A DNA stretch of 8,678 nucleotides from the NCBI GenBank assembly GCA_023386135.1, contig JAEWKG010000020.1:1-8678 (forward strand). Reading direction: 5' to 3'. Below, piece after piece: positions 4,711 through 8,678 of the stretch. The translations under genes were made by a program, and so were the position numbers. The notes under the pieces were generated by a model. It was given only the letters and a program-made list of their open reading frames with translations, did not search any database and had not been told where the DNA came from. Positions within the stretch are counted from its first letter, which is position 1, and each line of letters opens with the position of its first letter. The DNA is from Pseudomonadota bacterium. Its GTDB lineage: Bacteria > Pseudomonadota > Alphaproteobacteria > Sphingomonadales > Sphingomonadaceae.

Positions 4711-6444
4711 GTGTATCGCCCCGCCACCGCCGACCAGCTGCTCGCGCTCGAAGTGTGCGCCGGGATCGGCGAGCTTGCGCAGTCCGAGCGGTTCGCCGCG
4801 GCCGAGCCCGACATGGTCGCGGCGATCGTCGAGGGAATCGGCGCGTTCGCCGCGGGCGAATGGGCGCCGCTCAACCGGGTCGGCGACCTAGAGGGCGCCA
4901 AGCTCGAAAACGGCGTGGTGCGGCTGCCGGCGGGCTTCAATGAAGCGTATGATCGCTATGTCGAACAGGGCTGGAACACCGTGGCGGCGCCCGCCGAACA
5001 CGGCGGACAGGGCCTGCCCTTCGCACTTGGGTGCAACGTACTCGAAAACCTCGGCACCGCGAACTTCGCGTTCAACCTGCTGCCGATGCTCACCACCGGC
5101 GCGATCGATGCGCTGGAGCAGCACGGCAGCGCGGCGCAGCAGGCGCTCTACCTGCCCAGGATGATCGGCGGCGAATGGTCGGGGACGATGAACCTGACCG
5201 AGCCGCAGGCGGGTAGCGATCTCGGCGCGTTGCGCTCCACCGCGACCCCGATTGAAGACGGCGAGCACGCGGGCAAGTACCGCATCGCCGGGACCAAGAT
5301 CTTCATCACCTGGGGCGATCACGAGCTGGCGCAGAACGTCATCCACCTCGTCCTCGCGCGGCTGCCGGATGCGCCCGAGGGGAGCCGCGGCATCTCGCTG
5401 TTCGTGGTGCCCAAGTACCACGTCAACGCCGATGGCACGCTCGGTCCGCGCAACGATGTCCGCGCGGTGAGCCTCGAGCACAAACTCGGCATCCACGCCT
5501 CGCCGACCTGCGTCATGAGCTACGGCGACAACGGCGAGTGCATCGGCGAGCTGGTCGGCCGGCCCAATCGCGGACTGATGGCCATGTTCACGATGATGAA
5601 CAACGCGCGGATCAACGTCGGAAACCAGGGCGTGCAGATCGGCGAGCGGGCGACTCAGGCGGCGCTGGAGTACGCGCGTGAGCGGGTTCAGTCGGTCCGC
5701 GCCGGCTCGGCGGATCGAGCGCCCGTCGCGATCATCGAGCATCCAGACGTGCGCCGCATGCTGCTCCGGATGAAGGCGCTGACCGAGGCCGCGCGCGCGC
5801 TGCTCTACTACACCGCGGGACAGGTCGATCGCGGCACGTTGGGTGACGCCGCGGCAGCGGCGCGGGGCGAATGCCTGGTCCCGATGCTCAAGGCGTGGGG
5901 CACCGATGTCGGGGTGGAAGTCGCCAGTCTCGGCGTCCAGGTCCACGGCGGAATGGGGTTCGTCGAGGAGACCGGCGCCGCGCAGCACTACCGCGACGCG
6001 CGCATCGCGCCGATCTACGAAGGCACCAACGGCATCCAGGCCGCCGACCTCGTCACCCGCAAGCTGGGGCTGGAGAACGGCGAGGCACTCGATGCACTGC
6101 TGGCGGACGCGCAGAACGGCACCACCAACTCCGCGCTCGCGCAACTGGCGGGCGAATGCCGCGAGATCGCGCGCTGGATGCGCGAGGACGCCTCGATCGA
6201 CGACAAGCTGGCCGGCAGTGTGCCGTTCACCACCATGTGCGCGGTCGCGGTCGCGGGCTGGCAGCTCGCGCGCCAGGCCGAGGCGGTGGGGGCAGGCTCC
6301 GCGCCTTCGCTCGCTGCGAGCAAGCCGGTGACCGCGCGCTACTTCTTGGAGCAGATTGTGCCCGAAGCGCTCGGCCTTGCGGCGGCGGCGCGCGGCGGGG
6401 CTGAGGTCCTGTACGCGCTCTCGACCGAGGCGCTGACCGCATGA
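4711..6444 (+). CDS. Acyl-CoA dehydrogenase, DmdC-like long family
   Basis: An FAD-dependent flavoprotein that oxidises an acyl-CoA to the 2,3-enoyl-CoA. At 577 residues it is far longer than the usual 380-residue enzymes. It matches the long family that includes DmdC (3-methylmercaptopropionyl-CoA dehydrogenase), with a C-terminal helical extension after about residue 465. Visible motifs are MNLTEPQAGSDLGA from 160, ITWGDHEL around Trp201, QVHGGMGFVEETGAAQHYRDARIAPIYEGTNGIQ, and within it the catalytic base Glu437 of YEGTN. The start is GTG 4711 with AAGGAG at 4696-4701 spaced 9 nt, and no better in-frame start is visible. The true substrate is not readable: this family is widespread in sphingomonads that are not known to use DMSP, and no dmdA, dmdB or dmdD is nearby. 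Its stop overlaps the next start (ATGA, 6441-6444). Confidence 0.92.
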   Translation: MYRPATADQLLALEVCAGIGELAQSERFAAAEPDMVAAIVEGIGAFAAGEWAPLNRVGDLEGAKLENGVVRLPAGFNEAYDRYVEQGWNTVAAPAEHGGQGLPFALGCNVLENLGTANFAFNLLPMLTTGAIDALEQHGSAAQQALYLPRMIGGEWSGTMNLTEPQAGSDLGALRSTATPIEDGEHAGKYRIAGTKIFITWGDHELAQNVIHLVLARLPDAPEGSRGISLFVVPKYHVNADGTLGPRNDVRAVSLEHKLGIHASPTCVMSYGDNGECIGELVGRPNRGLMAMFTMMNNARINVGNQGVQIGERATQAALEYARERVQSVRAGSADRAPVAIIEHPDVRRMLLRMKALTEAARALLYYTAGQVDRGTLGDAAAAARGECLVPMLKAWGTDVGVEVASLGVQVHGGMGFVEETGAAQHYRDARIAPIYEGTNGIQAADLVTRKLGLENGEALDALLADAQNGTTNSALAQLAGECREIARWMREDASIDDKLAGSVPFTTMCAVAVAGWQLARQAEAVGAGSAPSLAASKPVTARYFLEQIVPEALGLAAAARGGAEVLYALSTEALTA

Positions 6445-7253
6445 GCGATCCGCTCGAGCGGATCGCGGCGGCGCTTGAGCGGCTGGCGCCCGCGCCCGCA
6501 GCGAACACCGATTGGGCCGCCTATCCCGCATACGTGTGGGACGGCTCCGCTGCGCGCGGAATCGAGCAGATCGAGGCGCCGGCGCTTGGCCAATTGATCG
6601 GCATCGACCGGCAGAAGGGTCAGGGGGCCGACAACGTCGCCCGCCTCGCACGCGGCGCGGCGGCGCACGACATGCTGCTGTGGGGCGCGCGCGGGATGGG
6701 CAAGAGCGCGCTGGTCCGTGCCGCGACCGTGGCCGCGCAAGGCGAGGGCTCGCTCGCATTGGTGCAAGTCGCCGCCGATGCGCTGCCTAGCCTGCCCGCG
6801 CTGTTTGCGCTGCTCGCGGCGAACCAGCGCAACTTCCTCGTCTATCTCGACGACCTCGGCTTCGCGGAAGGCGATTCGAGCGGACCGCGCCACTTGCGCT
6901 CGTGGCTCGAAGGCGGGGTCGAGGCGCGCCCCGGCAACGTGCGCCTCGCGGTCACCAGCAACCGCCGCGCGATCGTGCCGCGTCACGGCGCCGAGCAGGA
7001 TGATCCGCTAAACCCCCGCGACGCGCTCGACGACCTGCAGGCGCTGGCCGACCGCTTCGGCCTCGCGATCGGCTTCCATAACGCGAGCCAGGACGATTAC
7101 CTCGGCATCGTCGCCGCCTATGCCGGCCCGCTTGGGCTCGCGTGGGAACAGGCCGACGCGCTCGAATGGGCCAAGCGCCGTGGCGCGCGCTCGGGCCGCA
7201 CCGCGTGGCAGTTCGTCACCGAACTCGCCGGGCGCGCGGGACGCCGGCTCTAG
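6441..7253 (+). CDS. DUF815-family AAA+ ATPase
   Basis: A 270-residue cytoplasmic P-loop ATPase of uncharacterised function. The Walker A motif is GARGMGKS (82-89). The Walker B motif is FLVYLDD (132-138), with a DD pair but no canonical DE. A sensor-1-like Asn lies in VTSNRR (Asn174). The order and spacing, with YPAYVWDG near residue 28 and GIDRQKG near 54, match the DUF815 'ATP-binding protein' family, which is somewhat like DnaC/IstB-type single-domain AAA+ proteins. No DNA-binding or protease domain is attached. The start is ATG 6441, overlapping the acyl-CoA dehydrogenase stop, so translation is probably coupled; whether the two proteins work together is unknown. The TAG ends one base before the opposing gene's stop. 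Confidence 0.88.
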   Translation: MSDPLERIAAALERLAPAPAANTDWAAYPAYVWDGSAARGIEQIEAPALGQLIGIDRQKGQGADNVARLARGAAAHDMLLWGARGMGKSALVRAATVAAQGEGSLALVQVAADALPSLPALFALLAANQRNFLVYLDDLGFAEGDSSGPRHLRSWLEGGVEARPGNVRLAVTSNRRAIVPRHGAEQDDPLNPRDALDDLQALADRFGLAIGFHNASQDDYLGIVAAYAGPLGLAWEQADALEWAKRRGARSGRTAWQFVTELAGRAGRRL

Positions 7254-7254
7254 C

Positions 7255-8678
7255 CTACTCGGTCGTGATCTGGGCGTAATCCTCGCCGAAGCTCGCCGCG
7301 TTGCCGCGCAGCTCGCGCTGGGGCGGCAGGCTCTTGCCGCCGAGCCGGCCGATCGCCGCCGCGGGCTTGGCGCCCGGGGCGGTGACCCGCCACACGATCC
7401 CGGCGGTATCGTCGGTCACCAGCAGCGCGCCATCCTTGGCGAACGCCACCCAGGTCGGCCGCCCGTGGGTCTGTTTTCCGTCCGCGGTCAGAAACCCGGT
7501 GAGGAGCGGCATCGGCTTGCCGGTGGGATTGCCGCGCGCGTCGAACGGCACGTAGATCACGTCGTAGCCTGACTTCGGCGCGCGGTTCCACGAGCCGTGC
7601 CGCGCGATCACCGCGCCCGACCCGAACTTGTCGCCGAGCGTGCTGCCGTTGCCGGCAAACGCCAGTCCCAGCGCCGCGACGTGCGGACCCAGCGCGTAGC
7701 GCGGGATGCGGATGTAGACCTGGTTGAACCCGTCGGGCTGCGGCGCATCGACCCGCTCGTCGAAAGTGTTGCGCCACCACACCCACGGCCAGCCGTAGTC
7801 GGCGCCGATCGGCACGTCGGTCAGGTAGTCGGGCACCAGGTCCGAGCCCAGCATGTCGCGCTCGTTGACCGTGGTCCACAGCTCGCCGCTCCACGGGCTG
7901 AACGCGAGCCCGTTGGGGTTGCGCAATCCGCGCGCGAACTGGCGGCCATACTTGCGATCGAAGTTGTAGTTCCAGATCGCGGCACGGCCGGTCTCCGCCG
8001 CGATCCCGTTCTCGGCGATGTTGGAGGAGGAACCGACCGTAACGTAGAGGTCCTTGCCATCGGGCGAGAGCGCCACGTTGCGCATCCAGTGGTTCCCGCC
8101 GCCGGGCAGGTCCATCAGCTTGACCGGCTTGGCCGGCAGCGTGGTCGCGCCCAGCGCGTAAGGAAACGCCAGCAGCGCGTTCGAATTGGCAACGTAGAGC
8201 GTGCCGTCCTTCCACGCCATCCCGCCGGGCGAGGCGAGCGCGGGGTTCTTGAGCACGCTGCGCTGCTCCGCCTTGCCGTCGCCATCGGCGTCGCGCAGCA
8301 GGACGATGGTGTTGGGCGAGGGGGTGTCGGCCCCCGCCTTGCGGAACAGGAACTTCTGGATCGCCCCCTTGATGCCGCTGGGCTCGTCGCCGGCCGGGCG
8401 GTTGGTCTGCGCGATCAGCACGTCGCCGTTGGGCAGCACCAGCATCGTGCGCGGGTGGTCGAGCCCGTCGGCGAAGCGCGTCACCGCCAGGCCCTGCGCC
8501 GCGACCGGCACCTCGTTCGCCTTCCACCCGATCGGCTGGGCGATGCCGACGGTGGGGAAGCTCTCGGCGCGCGCGTCGGTCAGCTGCGGATCGGTCCCGG
8601 TCACCGCATCGAAGGGGACTTTCGCGCGGTCGGGGGTGGCGAGGTACCACACGATCCCGCCGATCAGCACGATGACGA
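7255..8678 (-). CDS. PQQ-type sorbosone/glucose dehydrogenase-like protein, membrane-anchored (5' partial)
   Basis: At least 474 residues are visible; the start lies beyond the right edge. Numbering from the GTG at 8670, the frame stays open upstream (V-I-V-L-I-G-G-I-V-W-Y), so the hydrophobic N-terminus is a membrane anchor and the GTG need not be the start. The rest is a six-bladed beta-propeller of the GSDH family (soluble PQQ glucose dehydrogenase, L-sorbosone dehydrogenase). Key matches are GGGNHWMRNVALSPDG, with His (codon 8089-8091) at the sGDH catalytic His position; GLRNPNGLAFSP, with Arg (codon 7921-7923); GADYGWPW; and HGSWNRAPKSGYDV. DADGDG resembles a calcium loop. It probably acts in the periplasm on a sugar or aldose, with PQQ as cofactor. 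PQQ binding and substrate are inferred from family, and some members have other roles. Confidence 0.9.
   Translation of the reverse strand, partial: VIVLIGGIVWYLATPDRAKVPFDAVTGTDPQLTDARAESFPTVGIAQPIGWKANEVPVAAQGLAVTRFADGLDHPRTMLVLPNGDVLIAQTNRPAGDEPSGIKGAIQKFLFRKAGADTPSPNTIVLLRDADGDGKAEQRSVLKNPALASPGGMAWKDGTLYVANSNALLAFPYALGATTLPAKPVKLMDLPGGGNHWMRNVALSPDGKDLYVTVGSSSNIAENGIAAETGRAAIWNYNFDRKYGRQFARGLRNPNGLAFSPWSGELWTTVNERDMLGSDLVPDYLTDVPIGADYGWPWVWWRNTFDERVDAPQPDGFNQVYIRIPRYALGPHVAALGLAFAGNGSTLGDKFGSGAVIARHGSWNRAPKSGYDVIYVPFDARGNPTGKPMPLLTGFLTADGKQTHGRPTWVAFAKDGALLVTDDTAGIVWRVTAPGAKPAAAIGRLGGKSLPPQRELRGNAASFGEDYAQITTE

Noticed and set aside
4711..6444. Naming the acyl-CoA dehydrogenase dmdC
   Set aside because: The length and motifs fit that family, but no DMSP-pathway partner is present and substrate specificity cannot be read from the sequence.
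4888..6759. A 623-codon open frame on the minus strand opposite the acyl-CoA dehydrogenase
   Set aside because: Its translation is Arg/Ala/Pro-rich low-complexity sequence without any recognisable domain, while the opposite strand encodes a full conserved enzyme. Long antisense frames are expected in GC-rich genes with strong third-position bias.
7250..8650. A 466-codon minus-strand frame overlapping the dehydrogenase-like gene in another frame
   Set aside because: It is a shadow of the real propeller gene: the composition is Arg-rich, there is no motif, and the true frame matches a known family end to end.

Overview
The window is high-GC, densely packed bacterial chromosome. The order helicase C-terminus, S4 RNA-binding protein, 7Fe ferredoxin fdxA, carD is an arrangement I know from Alphaproteobacteria. 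The tandem secreted 'head GIN' (DUF2807) proteins, the DmdC-type acyl-CoA dehydrogenase and the membrane-anchored sorbosone/glucose-dehydrogenase-like protein point to Sphingomonadales (Sphingomonadaceae or Erythrobacteraceae). That assignment is inference from gene content, not a computed placement.

Layout, left to right. (1) 2-737, plus strand: the last 30 residues of a helicase-like protein, an S4 protein and fdxA. They are joined by 4-base start/stop overlaps (TTGA, then ATGA), so they look like one translationally coupled operon. (2) 738-977: a gene-free leader with a strong AT-rich -10 region flanked by a 7-bp inverted repeat, and a stem-loop further down. It precedes carD (978-1514), which ends in a textbook intrinsic terminator. 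(3) 1612-3724, plus strand: an envelope cluster. It has a periplasmic GIN-domain protein behind a palindrome that resembles a BlaI/CopY-family operator, a colinear GIN-domain lipoprotein, and a small coiled-coil lipoprotein. The start codon of the small lipoprotein lies inside a long predicted hairpin. (4) 3721-4659, minus strand: the tRNA t6A enzyme Sua5/TsaC, convergent with the lipoprotein gene; their stop codons share one CTAG. (5) 4711-7253, plus strand: a DmdC-family acyl-CoA dehydrogenase overlapping (ATGA) a DUF815 AAA+ ATPase. (6) 7255-8678, minus strand: a PQQ-type soluble-glucose-dehydrogenase-like protein whose N-terminal membrane anchor runs off the window.

Most genes are housekeeping or common accessory genes. 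No mobile element, CRISPR array, tRNA or rRNA is visible. I see no clearly new multi-gene system. The least explained part is the envelope cluster at 1612-3724: two GIN paralogues with matched repeat registers but different anchoring, a small cysteine-pair lipoprotein, and RNA or DNA structures at their control points. Several starts here (carD, the second GIN gene, the small lipoprotein) share a leader in which the ribosome-binding site sits between GAAA and TTTY.
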